64,000 nucleotides of DNA from Cyclobacteriaceae bacterium (GCA_019638275.1 JAHBUC010000017.1:33859-97858); one strand, 5' to 3'. Numbered from the stretch's first letter, positions 26,666 to 36,468 are shown. The notes: generated by a model not told the origin, from the sequence alone. Numbers and translations are program-made.

Positions 26666-28318
26666 TTGCTCACGCACTTAACCATTAAGAACTACGCCCT
26701 CATCCGGCACCTGGAAATGGAGCCTTCAGGCCACCTGAATGTAATTACCGGTGAAACCGGTGCCGGTAAGTCAATTATGCTGGGAGCGCTGGGCTTGTTG
26801 ATGGGCAACCGTGCCGATACCAAAGTATTGTGGGATGAACAGGAGAAGTGCATTACGGAAGGCATTTTCAAGATCAAGCCCTATAATCTAAAATCCTTTT
26901 TTAAAGCAGAAGATCTCGATTATGATGATCAAACCGTAATCCGAAGGGAGATCAATCCGGGAGGAAAATCGCGGGCATTCATTAACGACACACCGGTAAC
27001 TTTGGACGTGCTGCGGAAACTTGGCGCCATGCTCATGGACGTTCATTCCCAGCATGAAACCCTGATGCTGGGCGACAAGAACTTTCAGCTAAAGCTTGTT
27101 GATGCTTATGCCGGGAATCAAAACCTGCTTGAGCAATACCAGGAAACATGGCAACAATACGTTCAATCAAAGAAGGAATACGAATCCCTTCAAGAAAGAG
27201 CCGAATCGCTGCGTCAGGAATCAGACTTCATTCATTTTCAATCGGATGAACTTGTAAAGGCTGGGTTTGAGTCAGGCGAACAAGAAAAGCTGGAAAGCGA
27301 ATTAAAGATCATGGAACATGCCGAAGATATTAAGAGTCGGTTTAATGCCATCCTGGATTTGCTTTCGCGATCAGAGTACGCGGCACAGCAAGCCCTAACG
27401 GAAGCCCGCAACCAATTACAGGCGGTTGCCGGATATTCCAAAGTCTATGAAGCGTTAGCCAACCGATTACAAAGTAACATCATTGAGTTGGATGATATCC
27501 TGAACGAAATCGAAACCGCTGAAGCAACTGTTGAGTTTGATCCACAACGTGCCGAAGCAGCCAAAGACCGTATCGATTCACTGTATCGCTTGCTTAAAAA
27601 GCACCGCGTAAATTCCATTGATGAATTATTAACGCTTCAGGAAGAATTTCAACAAAAAGCCAACCTCACCGCCAATCTTGATGATGAGCTTGCAAAAGCA
27701 AAAACTGATTATGAACAGAAGACAAAACAAATGCAGGCTCTTACTGAGAAACTGAGTAAAGCAAGAGCAAAAGTGTTTGAATCATTGTGCAAAGAGATCA
27801 CTCAATTATTAAACGAGGTTGGCATTCCGCAAGCTTCACTTCGAATTGAACATTCCAGAATTTCACCAACTAACTATGGAGGTGACAGCATCGACTTGCT
27901 GTTTAGCGCCAACAAGGGAATTGCCCCTCGGCCGTTAGGTGATGTTGCTTCGGGTGGAGAATTTTCACGACTGATGTTTTGCATTAAATATGTAATGGCT
28001 GAGAAAACAGAAATGCCCACCTTGGTACTGGATGAAATTGATACCGGAGTTTCCGGTGAGATTGCGATCAAGTTGGGTAAACTCATGAAATCAATGGCCA
28101 AAAAGCATCAACTGATTACCATCAGTCACCTGCCGCAAATAGCTGCAAAGGCCGACACGCATTATTTTGTATTTAAGGATAACTCCTCAAAAAAAACCAT
28201 CAGCTCGATTAAGTGTTTAACCGACCAGGAACGTGTTGAGGAGATTGCCAAAATGATTGGCGGAGAAAAACCATCCAAAGTAGCGGTGGAGAATGCCAGG
28301 GAATTACTGGTGAGTTGA
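26666..28318 (+). CDS. recN: DNA repair protein RecN
   Basis: SMC-like ATPase of 550 residues in double-strand break repair. Walker A GETGAGKS is at 29-36, coiled-coil arms run from about 150 to 350, the ABC signature is GGEFSRLMF, and Walker B is LDEIDTGVSGE. The start codon is a TTG at 26666; the protein sequence MLTHLTIKNYALIRHLEM is the standard RecN start, and no ATG fits. It follows porD and runs convergently into recQ with a 15-base overlap at the ends. Confidence 0.95.
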   Translation: MLTHLTIKNYALIRHLEMEPSGHLNVITGETGAGKSIMLGALGLLMGNRADTKVLWDEQEKCITEGIFKIKPYNLKSFFKAEDLDYDDQTVIRREINPGGKSRAFINDTPVTLDVLRKLGAMLMDVHSQHETLMLGDKNFQLKLVDAYAGNQNLLEQYQETWQQYVQSKKEYESLQERAESLRQESDFIHFQSDELVKAGFESGEQEKLESELKIMEHAEDIKSRFNAILDLLSRSEYAAQQALTEARNQLQAVAGYSKVYEALANRLQSNIIELDDILNEIETAEATVEFDPQRAEAAKDRIDSLYRLLKKHRVNSIDELLTLQEEFQQKANLTANLDDELAKAKTDYEQKTKQMQALTEKLSKARAKVFESLCKEITQLLNEVGIPQASLRIEHSRISPTNYGGDSIDLLFSANKGIAPRPLGDVASGGEFSRLMFCIKYVMAEKTEMPTLVLDEIDTGVSGEIAIKLGKLMKSMAKKHQLITISHLPQIAAKADTHYFVFKDNSSKKTISSIKCLTDQERVEEIAKMIGGEKPSKVAVENARELLVS

Positions 28319-30232
28319 CCCGTTTTCCTTTATTCTTAGTTTCCAAACCTCATCGTATTCAATCCTTCCTTCATCCACCAGTTCACGAATAACATCCACA
28401 AACAATTCAACATCACGGGGATTTATTTTTTGTTCCAACTCCTCACTGGTCATTGCCGACCCCGTTAATAAATTAAGAATTTCCTGGTGGATCTCTCCGG
28501 CTTCTTCCCTGTTTTCCTTTTTTCGGTTTGAGATACATACATCGCAAAGACCACAAGTCTCCCAGCTTTGCTCATCGAAATACTCCAGTATGCATTGCAT
28601 CCGGCAACGGTGATTCTTAGATGCATAATCCACCATTGCTTGCATCTTGTCTTCAGCCAGTTTCTTACGAGCGACCAATCGAGCATGATGTACCGGTAAA
28701 CGATCAGCATCCTGACGCGGGAGAACGTAGGTTAACTGCGGGTTATCAATAACGGGTTGATACGTTATCACCTGGAGCTCATCCAAATGCTTTAGCAAGC
28801 CTTTAACTTCGGAAATATCAACTTTCAAACCAGTGGCCAGCTGGGCTTCAGATATTTTAATAAAATCGGTAAACAATTGGGCGCCATACAAGCGCAACAG
28901 CATTTTAATTAACGGATCAAATTTTTCGTTAGCAACCTGAAATTCATATAAGGCTCCCCGATCCATTTGAATATGCAATTGCGTGGGGCTGTAGAAACTT
29001 TCATTAAACTGAACCAAGCCCTCCTCTTCCAGTTTCTTCAATGCGCCATAGACCTCCGCAACATGAAAACCGTATCGCTCACAGAAGTCATGCAGTTCAA
29101 AATCAAAACCCTCACCTGCACCACTCCCTTCAGCCAGTTGAAAATAATTTGCCAAGGCCTGGTAAATAGTTTTAAGTACCGAAATTTCAGGGTGCGATAA
29201 CTTCACTTTTGTTTTCAATGATTCAACATCGGAGTCGTGATACAGAACAACGGCATAGGCGCGTAAGCCATCACGACCGGCACGACCAGCCTCCTGGTAG
29301 TACGATTCAAGGTTTTCGGGTAAATCCATATGCACCACCACGCGCACATCAGGCTTGTCGATACCCATACCAAATGCGTTGGTTGCCACCATCACCCGAT
29401 AACGGCCTTTAAGCCAATCGTCCTGATGTTGGGTGCGTTGCTGAAAATGCAACCCGGCATGATAGGGTAATGCGGTGATGTTTTTTTGGTTCAGCAGATT
29501 TGCCAATTCTACTGTTGCCTTACGTGACCGGACATACACAATAGCAGATCCCTTTACTTTCTGTAAGATCTCCAATAGCTTCTTCTCTTTATTTTCAGAC
29601 TTTCTGACAACAAAAGAAATATTCTCACGGGCAAAGGTTCGTTGAAAAATTCCATATCCTTTCCGAAAATGAAGCTTTTCAATAATATCGCTTTTTACCA
29701 GTTGTGTTGCCGTTGCTGTCAGGGCAATTACCGGAACATCGCCAACCAAATCACGCAACGCAGCTATCTCCAGGTAAGGCGGCCGGAAATCATACCCCCA
29801 TTGCGAAATACAGTGCGCCTCATCTACAACAATCAGGCTCACTTTCATCTGCACCACGCGTGCAATAAAAATTTCAGTCTTTAAGCGCTCAGGTGAAACG
29901 TAGAGAAACTTAACATTACCATGAACGCAATTATCGAGTGCGGAATCAATTTGAGCACGCGGCATGCCGGAATGAAGTGCCACCGCCAGAATGCCTCTTC
30001 TTTTCAATCCTTCTACCTGATCTTTCATCAACGCGATGAGTGGTGACACTACAATACACAAACCATCCAGCAACATGGCCGGCACCTGAAAGCAAACCGA
30101 TTTACCTCCGCCTGTAGGCAACAACGCCAGTGTATCCTGCCGCTTGAGCACGGAAGCGATAATCTCTTCCTGCATCGGTCGAAAGACGGTGTGTTTCCAA
30201 TAGCGTTTTAATATGGAGAGAGGTGTTTCCAA
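28304..30232 (-). CDS. recQ: ATP-dependent DNA helicase RecQ
   Basis: RecQ helicase of 642 residues. Walker A TGGGKS is at about 40-45, DEAH near residue 137 (VVDEAHCISQWGYDFRP), motif VI QEAGRAGRDG, then the zinc-binding domain with CRMQCILEYF and CGLCDVC, and a winged-helix/RQC part. It ends with a short helical domain where larger RecQ proteins have HRDC. It unwinds DNA 3' to 5' in recombination and fork repair. Convergent with recN. Confidence 0.94.
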   Translation of the reverse strand: METPLSILKRYWKHTVFRPMQEEIIASVLKRQDTLALLPTGGGKSVCFQVPAMLLDGLCIVVSPLIALMKDQVEGLKRRGILAVALHSGMPRAQIDSALDNCVHGNVKFLYVSPERLKTEIFIARVVQMKVSLIVVDEAHCISQWGYDFRPPYLEIAALRDLVGDVPVIALTATATQLVKSDIIEKLHFRKGYGIFQRTFARENISFVVRKSENKEKKLLEILQKVKGSAIVYVRSRKATVELANLLNQKNITALPYHAGLHFQQRTQHQDDWLKGRYRVMVATNAFGMGIDKPDVRVVVHMDLPENLESYYQEAGRAGRDGLRAYAVVLYHDSDVESLKTKVKLSHPEISVLKTIYQALANYFQLAEGSGAGEGFDFELHDFCERYGFHVAEVYGALKKLEEEGLVQFNESFYSPTQLHIQMDRGALYEFQVANEKFDPLIKMLLRLYGAQLFTDFIKISEAQLATGLKVDISEVKGLLKHLDELQVITYQPVIDNPQLTYVLPRQDADRLPVHHARLVARKKLAEDKMQAMVDYASKNHRCRMQCILEYFDEQSWETCGLCDVCISNRKKENREEAGEIHQEILNLLTGSAMTSEELEQKINPRDVELFVDVIRELVDEGRIEYDEVWKLRIKENGSTHQ

Positions 30233-30255
30233 ACTTTATAAAGATATAAAAAAGA

Positions 30256-30275
30256 AAACGGGCCGAAGCCCGTTT
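30256..30275 (-). terminator. Rho-independent terminator of the solute-binding protein gene
   Basis: Perfect 8-bp stem AAACGGGC / GCCCGTTT. On the minus strand the loop is TTCG, an especially stable tetraloop, and it is followed by TCTTTTTT. It lies 25 bases past the stop at 30301. Confidence 0.8.
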
Positions 30276-30300
30276 AATTAAACTCAAAAATCAACATTAC

Positions 30301-31158
30301 TTATTTATTTGCCGATTGAAGCAGCTTTACCCCGGTTTCGCCCAGGTGTCTGGTGAGGATATTTTTATACGGAGTGGAGTTAGTGTATCCACCCTCTGTT
30401 TTAAAAAATTCTTCAAGCAATGGTGTCCAGTCACTGCTCATAGGCATGATGAATCCAAATTGCTCAGCTGCCATGTCGCCAACGGGATGGCGCTTAACTG
30501 ACTTTCGCTCACTTACTGCTTTCAAATAAAAAGCCAGGTCAAGGTAAGAGAAGGCATTCGGATCAGCGAAAACTTTTTCATACACCTCGGGACTGGTGTC
30601 TAAAGTTACCACCTTCATGGCAGGAAAGTGCTTCTTCTTCAGTTCAAGAATTCGTTTTTCATTGAGGGTTCCCTTGGCAGTATAGGCTGTAAGTTTCGAG
30701 AACGTAGTTGAAATATCTTCCAGCTTAGTTAAAGTAGCCACATTATTTTGGGTAATCAAAATAGCAAAGTTGGTTATAAATGGTGGACTGAATCTTACTT
30801 CTTTTTTTCGTTCATCGGTAATGGTAATGTTTCCCAAACCAAAAACCCCTCCTGTTGATGCTTTTACCTTGTCATACATTCCCCTGAAATTGGAACCATC
30901 ACCCACAAACTTCGTTTGCAGCTTAACACCTTTTGTCTTGTTAACCCAATTCACAAATTCATTGGTAATATCCACACAAATGCCGGTCAGCTTTCCGCTG
31001 TTGTCTTTATAAACAAAACTGGGCGTTTCAACGTACGCCAGGGAAATCGTTCCCTGTCCTGTTGCCTTCACCTGTGCCCACGAATCACCCACATACCCTT
31101 GCGCCAGCACCATTCCCGATACCAGCAAGAGCATCACCAAAATCCAAGTCTTTTTCAT
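30301..31158 (-). CDS. periplasmic solute-binding protein, family 3
   Basis: Protein of 285 residues with a Sec signal (WILVMLLLVSGMVLAQ) and the family 3 solute-binding fold: the start-strand GTISLAYVETPSFVYKDNSG, then LTGICVDI and ITITDERKKEVRFSPPF, the usual signature. Such proteins normally deliver amino acids to an ABC importer, but there is no permease or ATPase gene beside it, so it may be an orphan sensor or a periplasmic amino acid-binding enzyme-like protein. It has its own terminator and so is a single-gene unit. Confidence 0.83.
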   Translation of the reverse strand: MKKTWILVMLLLVSGMVLAQGYVGDSWAQVKATGQGTISLAYVETPSFVYKDNSGKLTGICVDITNEFVNWVNKTKGVKLQTKFVGDGSNFRGMYDKVKASTGGVFGLGNITITDERKKEVRFSPPFITNFAILITQNNVATLTKLEDISTTFSKLTAYTAKGTLNEKRILELKKKHFPAMKVVTLDTSPEVYEKVFADPNAFSYLDLAFYLKAVSERKSVKRHPVGDMAAEQFGFIMPMSSDWTPLLEEFFKTEGGYTNSTPYKNILTRHLGETGVKLLQSANK

Positions 31159-31163
31159 AATCC

Positions 31164-31186
31164 AATCGATTTAGTATTGATCGATT
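31164..31186. promoter_or_regulatory. inverted repeat before the solute-binding protein gene
   Basis: AATCGAT (31164-31170) and ATCGATT (31180-31186) form a 7-bp inverted repeat with a 9-nt spacer just upstream of the start codon at 31158. It may be a regulator site or leader hairpin. Weak evidence. Confidence 0.3.
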
Positions 31187-31254
31187 TACGAAATAGTTAA
31201 AGAAAATACCGGAATGGAGTAAGATCAATGTACTATTTACCGGTACATTGAAAA

Positions 31255-32028
31255 TTACCAGATGATTTTCTCCTTATTCAGGAAGGCTTCAATACCACGT
31301 TTACAATCCGTGGTGCCCCGGGCGTGGGCATTTGACTCGGCCGTATGTTGTAAAGCCTGTGTCAAGGTCATACCCTGAACTTCTGCTATCAGTTTCTTGG
31401 TGAGCTTCATGCTATCAGCCGAATTGGAAGCGATCAATCGCGAAGCAAAATCGTTCACTTCAACATCAAGTTTATCAGCGGATACGACCCGATTTATCAG
31501 GCCAATCGTTTGGGCCCGATCCGCAGAAATCAATTCACCGCCCAACAACAATTCACGTGCTGCACCCTCACCCATCTTGCGCAACAAGAACACCGAAACC
31601 AGAGCCGGAATGAAGCCAATCCGTACTTCGGTATATCCAAACTTTGCTTCCGGAACGGCAAACACCCAGTCGCAGATACTGGCTAACCCACAGCCGCCTG
31701 CCAAGGCATGCCCCTGAACCTGTGCAATGACTACTTTTGGATGCGTATAGATATTAAAGAAAAGCTCTTTCAATTGCTTGGAGTCAGCCAGGTTTTCTTC
31801 AAATGAAAAATTTTGAAGTTGTTGGAGATAAGTCAGGTCCGCTCCGGCACAAAAAGCCTCACCCATAGCATTAAGCACAATCACTTTAACCTGATCGTCT
31901 TTCGCTGCCCGATCAAAAGTCTGTTTTAAACCATCAACCATCTCCGGGCTCAGGGCATTTCGCTTCTCCGGACGATTCAAGGTGATTCTTCCAATTCGCT
32001 CCTTTACACTATACTCAACCATACTCAT
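31255..32028 (-). CDS. enoyl-CoA hydratase/isomerase family protein
   Basis: Crotonase-fold protein of 257 residues. The CoA-binding and oxyanion loop is AFCAGADLTYLQQ, the second oxyanion strand is HALAGGCGLASICDW, and the Glu in FGYTEVRIGF sits at the second catalytic position. It ends with a helix typical for the trimer interface. Likely a methylglutaconyl-CoA- or enoyl-CoA-hydratase-type enzyme of acyl-CoA breakdown. The start lies five bases after the stop of comEC (34096-32033), so they are co-transcribed, which gives no hint to its substrate. Confidence 0.88.
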   Translation of the reverse strand: MSMVEYSVKERIGRITLNRPEKRNALSPEMVDGLKQTFDRAAKDDQVKVIVLNAMGEAFCAGADLTYLQQLQNFSFEENLADSKQLKELFFNIYTHPKVVIAQVQGHALAGGCGLASICDWVFAVPEAKFGYTEVRIGFIPALVSVFLLRKMGEGAARELLLGGELISADRAQTIGLINRVVSADKLDVEVNDFASRLIASNSADSMKLTKKLIAEVQGMTLTQALQHTAESNAHARGTTDCKRGIEAFLNKEKIIW

Positions 32029-32032
32029 AACT

Positions 32033-34096
32033 TTATAATTTAATGGAGAAGGCTCCGTGTTGTAAAACTGAATGCGCGGAAAGCTGAAGCTGCTCCGCTT
32101 CCTTCATTAACCGGTTTGCGTGGTAATATACATTACTGCTATCAATGATTATGTGTTTATAATCGATTGAATTTAGCATGGTGAGCGATTGCACACTGTT
32201 GTAGCTGATAATTACGTAATCAATTTCAAGATTATCCGGCAATGAAAAATCGGGGGACGTAAGTTGGAGAAAGGTTATTTCCTTCCAGGAAAACAACCGA
32301 CCACCGGGAATAGTCCGAACAAATGAGTGATTGTTGAAATGAATACGATCAATTCCACTGATCAACCGATTTGGCCTGATATGAAACCGCATACGATCAG
32401 CATTAGCTACCAATGCAGAATCGGCAAACAAGAAAGATTTACCCCGATCCATCCATTCCATGGCCTGATACCCGGCAACACTATACACCACAAATTTTTC
32501 GTGTTTCACTTCCTGCTGATAGTGATGCCATTGTGCAATACCGAACAGAAGCGCACATATGGATATACCTAACGTGTAAACAAATTTTCGGTACTGAAAC
32601 AACAATAGCATAAATACCACCAAGCCAACAATTAGCCAACTTTGGGTAGTTGTAATATAAATATTGTTGATCAAGCTAACCGGCCATTGCTCAACTGTAA
32701 AAACCAGGTAGTTCAACAGCCATAAAATACCCTCAAGCAATTGTCCGACCCAGGCTGCCAACACTTCAACCGGACTAACCACCAACAAAACAACACCCGT
32801 GAGAAGTGATATAAAAGCACCGGAAATTACGAACAGATTAGAAACCAGAAAATAGACTGGGAATTGATGGAAGTACAGCAGGCCAAGCGAAAACGTAGCC
32901 AACTGTGCCGCAAAAGAAACACACGTTACCTGCCACACCTTGTCCAGCAACCAATTGTTTGGCTCCCACAGTTGGGCAAGTTTAGGTTGGATATACACAA
33001 TACCGATCACCGCCAGAAAAGAAAGCTGAAAACCAACCGACATGATCAGGTAAGGTTCATATAACAACAAAATGAATGCAGCAACGGCAAGCGTGTTATA
33101 AATGTTTGTGCTATAATTCAATGGTCGCGACAGGGCAATCACTGAAAACATAGTGACTGCGCGCAACACAGACGGAGAAAGCCCGGTAACAAATGCATAA
33201 CTCCATAGTACTACAATGCTAATTACAGCCAACACCCATTTTCCATACCTCCACTTTTTAAAAGGTTTAAGAAAAAGCATAAGGATGAGGTAAATAATAC
33301 CAACATGCAGACCGGAGACAGCCAATACATGCATTGCTCCGGAAGAAGCATACGCCTGAACGAGTTCGTTATCCAAACCATCCTTTACGCCCAGTATCAA
33401 TGCAGAGGCTACAGCGCGTTCGCGACCACTCAGAATATGTTTTTCCAATACACCTTCAGCCCAACGTCTGGCTTTAAGGGCATAAGCCATTATTTCATAT
33501 GGTGGATCGTTCGCGATCCAATGCACTGACTCTTTGCGCAAGAATTGCTGATGATAAATTTTCTTGAATGTGAGAAAGCGTTTGTAATCAAACTCACCCG
33601 GGTTGGATGGAGGATTTAATTCCTGTGGCGAACCTTGTATGAGCAGTTGATCACCATATGAAAAAGGAGTTGGAAAATCTGCCTTCGAAAAATACCAAAG
33701 CACCTTTCCGGAAACCGGCCGCCACACTTCCCCATCAAAAATATGCTGTACCCGTGCTTCGACCTTCCAGGATTTTCCCTTCTCCTCTTCAAATCCGGCA
33801 ACAACCGCTACATATTGTCTGATACTTGTTTCATGTAAAAAATGATCTGTATTTCTTGAATCGGTGTGGATAAGTGTGTTGCTGTAGCCGGCAAAAAAAA
33901 CAGCTGCAAGTCCAATAAATCCCGGGTTTAACTTTGTGCGGCTAAAAACCAACACAATAAATATCGCTACACAGCTTGCAAAAAGAATCCATAAAACCTG
34001 TTCCGGTACAAGGTCTGGTTGATAGATCCCCAGGATAATGCCGGCAATAAAAAAGAAAACGATCCGTACAAAGGTGTAAGGTGTCCAATAAAACAT
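32033..34096 (-). CDS. ComEC/Rec2-related DNA uptake channel protein
   Basis: Polytopic membrane protein of about 687 residues. The ATG at 34096 (MFYWTPYTFVRIVFFF) is chosen over the TTG at 34120. A DUF4131 N-terminal domain (helices plus OB-like part near 90-190) is followed by the competence domain with HVLAVSGLHVGIIYLILM, LSPSVLRAVTMFSV and many helices. The C-terminal part (from about 540) is soluble and is not a clear metallo-beta-lactamase domain (no HxHxDH), so this is the short ComEC form common in Bacteroidota. It would carry single-stranded DNA across the inner membrane. Confidence 0.87.
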   Translation of the reverse strand: MFYWTPYTFVRIVFFFIAGIILGIYQPDLVPEQVLWILFASCVAIFIVLVFSRTKLNPGFIGLAAVFFAGYSNTLIHTDSRNTDHFLHETSIRQYVAVVAGFEEEKGKSWKVEARVQHIFDGEVWRPVSGKVLWYFSKADFPTPFSYGDQLLIQGSPQELNPPSNPGEFDYKRFLTFKKIYHQQFLRKESVHWIANDPPYEIMAYALKARRWAEGVLEKHILSGRERAVASALILGVKDGLDNELVQAYASSGAMHVLAVSGLHVGIIYLILMLFLKPFKKWRYGKWVLAVISIVVLWSYAFVTGLSPSVLRAVTMFSVIALSRPLNYSTNIYNTLAVAAFILLLYEPYLIMSVGFQLSFLAVIGIVYIQPKLAQLWEPNNWLLDKVWQVTCVSFAAQLATFSLGLLYFHQFPVYFLVSNLFVISGAFISLLTGVVLLVVSPVEVLAAWVGQLLEGILWLLNYLVFTVEQWPVSLINNIYITTTQSWLIVGLVVFMLLLFQYRKFVYTLGISICALLFGIAQWHHYQQEVKHEKFVVYSVAGYQAMEWMDRGKSFLFADSALVANADRMRFHIRPNRLISGIDRIHFNNHSFVRTIPGGRLFSWKEITFLQLTSPDFSLPDNLEIDYVIISYNSVQSLTMLNSIDYKHIIIDSSNVYYHANRLMKEAEQLQLSAHSVLQHGAFSIKL

Positions 34097-34148
34097 GTAG
34101 GGAAAATAACGAAAAGGCAATAGAATTCAAGACAGGGATTAATCCTGG

Positions 34149-35111
34149 CTATTGATTCCCGGAATCACTTTTCTGCTTGCGGGCATAGGCGTCAATTATA
34201 TCACGCACCAATTTATGGCGAACAACATCCTTTTCATTCAATTCAATCAAGCCAATACCCTTAACGTCTTTTAAAATCGAGATAGCTTCATTTAATCCAG
34301 AACTTTGCTTCTTCGGAAGATCCACCTGTGATGTATCACCTGTAACAATCATTTTCGAATCGGGGCCCATGCGTGTTAAGAACATTTTCATTTGCATGGG
34401 TGTGGTATTTTGCGCTTCATCCAGCAGAATGAACGCATTATTCAGCGTGCGACCGCGCATGTAAGCCAAGGGTGCAATTTCAATGATTTCGCGCTCCATA
34501 TAATATTGAAGCTTCTCGTACGGAATCATGTCGTTGAGTCCGTCATAAATTGGCCGCAGGTACGGATCAATCTTTTCTTTCAGATCGCCCGGAAGAAAAC
34601 CCAGGTTCTCCCCCGCCTCCACTGCGGGGCGTGTGATGATGATTTTCTTTACCTGTTTATTCTTAAGCGCCCGCACCGCTAGCGCCACTGAAATGTAAGT
34701 CTTTCCCGTACCGGCCGGCCCGAGTGCAAATACCAGGTCATTATCCTTAACCAGTTGTACCAGCTTTTGCTGATTGGGTGTTTTTGCCTTTATCGGGGTT
34801 CCTTTGGTTCCATGCAAAATCAGCTCTTCACCCGCTACCTGGGCCTGAACAATCTCCTGCTCACGCGATACATAATCCTTTACATTTTCGGCTGTAATAA
34901 TGCCATACTTATGGTAATGATCCATAAGCGACTGCAGGATATCATCAATCTGAATAATTTCATCTGCGCTACCGCGAACCATAATCTGGTTTCCACGGGC
35001 AACAATGCGGCTCTTCGGAAAAGCGGAAGCCAATTCGGTGATGTTACGGTTTTCAATCCCCAGAAAATCAACCAGGGATACTTCTTCAAGGGTTATTACT
35101 TTCTCTGTCAA
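34149..35111 (-). CDS. PhoH family ATPase
   Basis: PhoH-like protein of 320 residues. The N-terminal KH-like part (about 1-90) is followed by the ATPase with Walker A GPAGTGKT at 131-138 and Walker B LLDEAQNTT, plus GDTSQVDLP. Linked in other bacteria to RNA processing together with YbeY and YbeZ-like partners; the exact role is unsettled. Divergent from the SAM-hydrolase-like gene. It precedes comEC on the minus strand with 52 bases between. Confidence 0.92.
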   Translation of the reverse strand: MTEKVITLEEVSLVDFLGIENRNITELASAFPKSRIVARGNQIMVRGSADEIIQIDDILQSLMDHYHKYGIITAENVKDYVSREQEIVQAQVAGEELILHGTKGTPIKAKTPNQQKLVQLVKDNDLVFALGPAGTGKTYISVALAVRALKNKQVKKIIITRPAVEAGENLGFLPGDLKEKIDPYLRPIYDGLNDMIPYEKLQYYMEREIIEIAPLAYMRGRTLNNAFILLDEAQNTTPMQMKMFLTRMGPDSKMIVTGDTSQVDLPKKQSSGLNEAISILKDVKGIGLIELNEKDVVRHKLVRDIIDAYARKQKSDSGNQ

Positions 35112-35206
35112 AATCAGGTGTGCGGTTTTTGCCGGTCAACAATATGCTGCAAAAGTGTTTATTTTTGCCCGGTAAACTTACAAAAGAACACGGGGAGCAT
35201 CAATAC

Positions 35207-35980
35207 ATGGCCATTATTACCCTGCTGACAGATTCGGGAACAAACGACCACTATGTGGCGGCTATCAAGGCCAAAATATTGTCGGTTAATCCGGGTATTC
35301 GCATCATTGATATTACCCACGCCATTGCACCGTGCGATCTTGCGCATGCCGCATTCGTTTTGCGGGGCATATTCCGCGATTTTCCGAAAGGCACGGTTCA
35401 CCTGGTAGGGGTACATGCAACAGGTAATCGCAACGATGCGGCAATTGCCCTGCAGGTAGAGGATCATTTTTTTGTAGGCGCTGATAATGGTTTGTTTGGG
35501 CTGATTACCGATAGGGCCCAACAAAACCTGGTGGAACTGAATACACTCACCGCATCAACAACTACCTTTCCAGAAAAAGAAATTTTCGCCCCGGCTGCCG
35601 CCCGGTTAGCCAGTGGAGTAGGTATAACATCGCTTGGTAAACCTTTGCCTACGTTCAAGAAAATGATTGACCGGCAAATGAAAGCCACGCGAAAACAAAT
35701 TACCGGGCACGTACTTAGGGTCGACAATTTCGGTAACCTGCTGACCAATATCACCAAAGAAGCCTTTGATGTACTGAGTCAGGATAAGGTATTTACCATT
35801 CAGTTTGGCGGGGAAAAATTCAGGAAGATACACACCCAATATAACCAGGCCGAGGAAGGAGAATGTTTTATTGTATTTAACAGCCTCGGCTTATTGGAAA
35901 TTGGAATTTACAAAGGCAATGCCTCCGAATTACTGGGCCTTGAGTACGATAGTGTCGTAAACATAATCTTTGAAGAGTAA
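35207..35980 (+). CDS. SAM hydrolase/SAM hydroxide adenosyltransferase-like protein (DUF62)
   Basis: Protein of 257 residues of the SAM hydroxide adenosyltransferase (DUF62) family, related to fluorinase/chlorinase. The ATG at 35207 (MAIITLLTDSGTNDHYVAAI) fits the family start; the longer frame adds an unrelated leader. Family motifs are LLTDSGTNDHYV, IIDITHAIAPCDLAHAAFVL, FVGADNGLFGL and RVDNFGNLLTNI. The reaction splits S-adenosylmethionine with water to adenosine and methionine. It is three bases before the next gene. Confidence 0.88.
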   Translation: MAIITLLTDSGTNDHYVAAIKAKILSVNPGIRIIDITHAIAPCDLAHAAFVLRGIFRDFPKGTVHLVGVHATGNRNDAAIALQVEDHFFVGADNGLFGLITDRAQQNLVELNTLTASTTTFPEKEIFAPAAARLASGVGITSLGKPLPTFKKMIDRQMKATRKQITGHVLRVDNFGNLLTNITKEAFDVLSQDKVFTIQFGGEKFRKIHTQYNQAEEGECFIVFNSLGLLEIGIYKGNASELLGLEYDSVVNIIFEE

Positions 35981-35983
35981 TCT

Positions 35984-36277
35984 ATGTTGATAAGAATTGT
36001 ACGCATGCACTTTACAGATGCAGGAGTAGATGAATTCCTACAGATTTTCAATGCCAACAAGGAGGCCATCCGAAACTTTGAAGGTTGCACACACCTGCAG
36101 CTTTTGAAGGATTATGATAACCCCAACACCTACACTACCCTAAGCCATTGGAAGAACGCGGAAAGCCTGGAACGGTATCGCAAGTCGGAGCTTTTTGGCA
36201 ACGTGTGGGGGCGCGTAAAAACCTTATTTGCCGAGCGTTCGCAGGCATTTTCGCTTCAGAAATTTATTGAATTGTAA
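35984..36277 (+). CDS. antibiotic biosynthesis monooxygenase-domain (ABM) protein
   Basis: Small protein of 97 residues with the ferredoxin-like ABM fold: IVRMHFTDAGVDEFLQIF, then NFEGCTHLQLLKDYDNPNTY and SHWKNAESLERYRKSELF. Family members include quinol monooxygenases and heme-degrading enzymes, but many are of unknown function and work as dimers. It starts three bases after the DUF62 gene, so they are translated together. A substrate cannot be inferred. Confidence 0.82.
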   Translation: MLIRIVRMHFTDAGVDEFLQIFNANKEAIRNFEGCTHLQLLKDYDNPNTYTTLSHWKNAESLERYRKSELFGNVWGRVKTLFAERSQAFSLQKFIEL

Positions 36278-36354
36278 ATTGTGCAAACGGTAATCTTTAC
36301 CCATATTTGCAGCCCAACAAACAGGCCTGAAAGCTGGCCTGGCGTTCTTCAAAA

Positions 36355-36437
36355 GCCCGATGGCGGAATTGCAGATGCGTTGGTCTCAAACACCAATGGT
36401 AGCAATGGCTCGTGCCGGTTCGACTCCGGCCTGGGCA
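36355..36437 (+). tRNA. tRNA-Leu(CAA), structurally degenerate
   Basis: The anticodon arm is perfect: UUGGU, loop CUCAAAC with anticodon CAA at 36387-36389, ACCAA. The T arm is perfect (GCCGG, UUCGACU, CCGGC), and a long variable arm fits class II tRNA-Leu. But the acceptor stem is one base short on each side (GCCCGA against CUGGGC, six pairs with one G-U and one mismatch). The D loop also has only one G where the invariant GG of positions 18-19 should be. Three single-base losses suggest either a decaying copy or sequencing errors. No CCA is encoded. Confidence 0.6.
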
Positions 36438-36440
36438 CAA

Positions 36441-36468
36441 AGCCTCAGAAGTTTCTGGGCTTTTGTTT
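36441..36468 (+). terminator. terminator of the tRNA-Leu gene
   Basis: Hairpin AGCC-U-CAGAA / UUCUG-GGCU in which one U is bulged, followed by TTTTGTTT. The bulge would vanish with one extra A in the second arm, in line with the other single-base losses in the tRNA. Confidence 0.65.
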
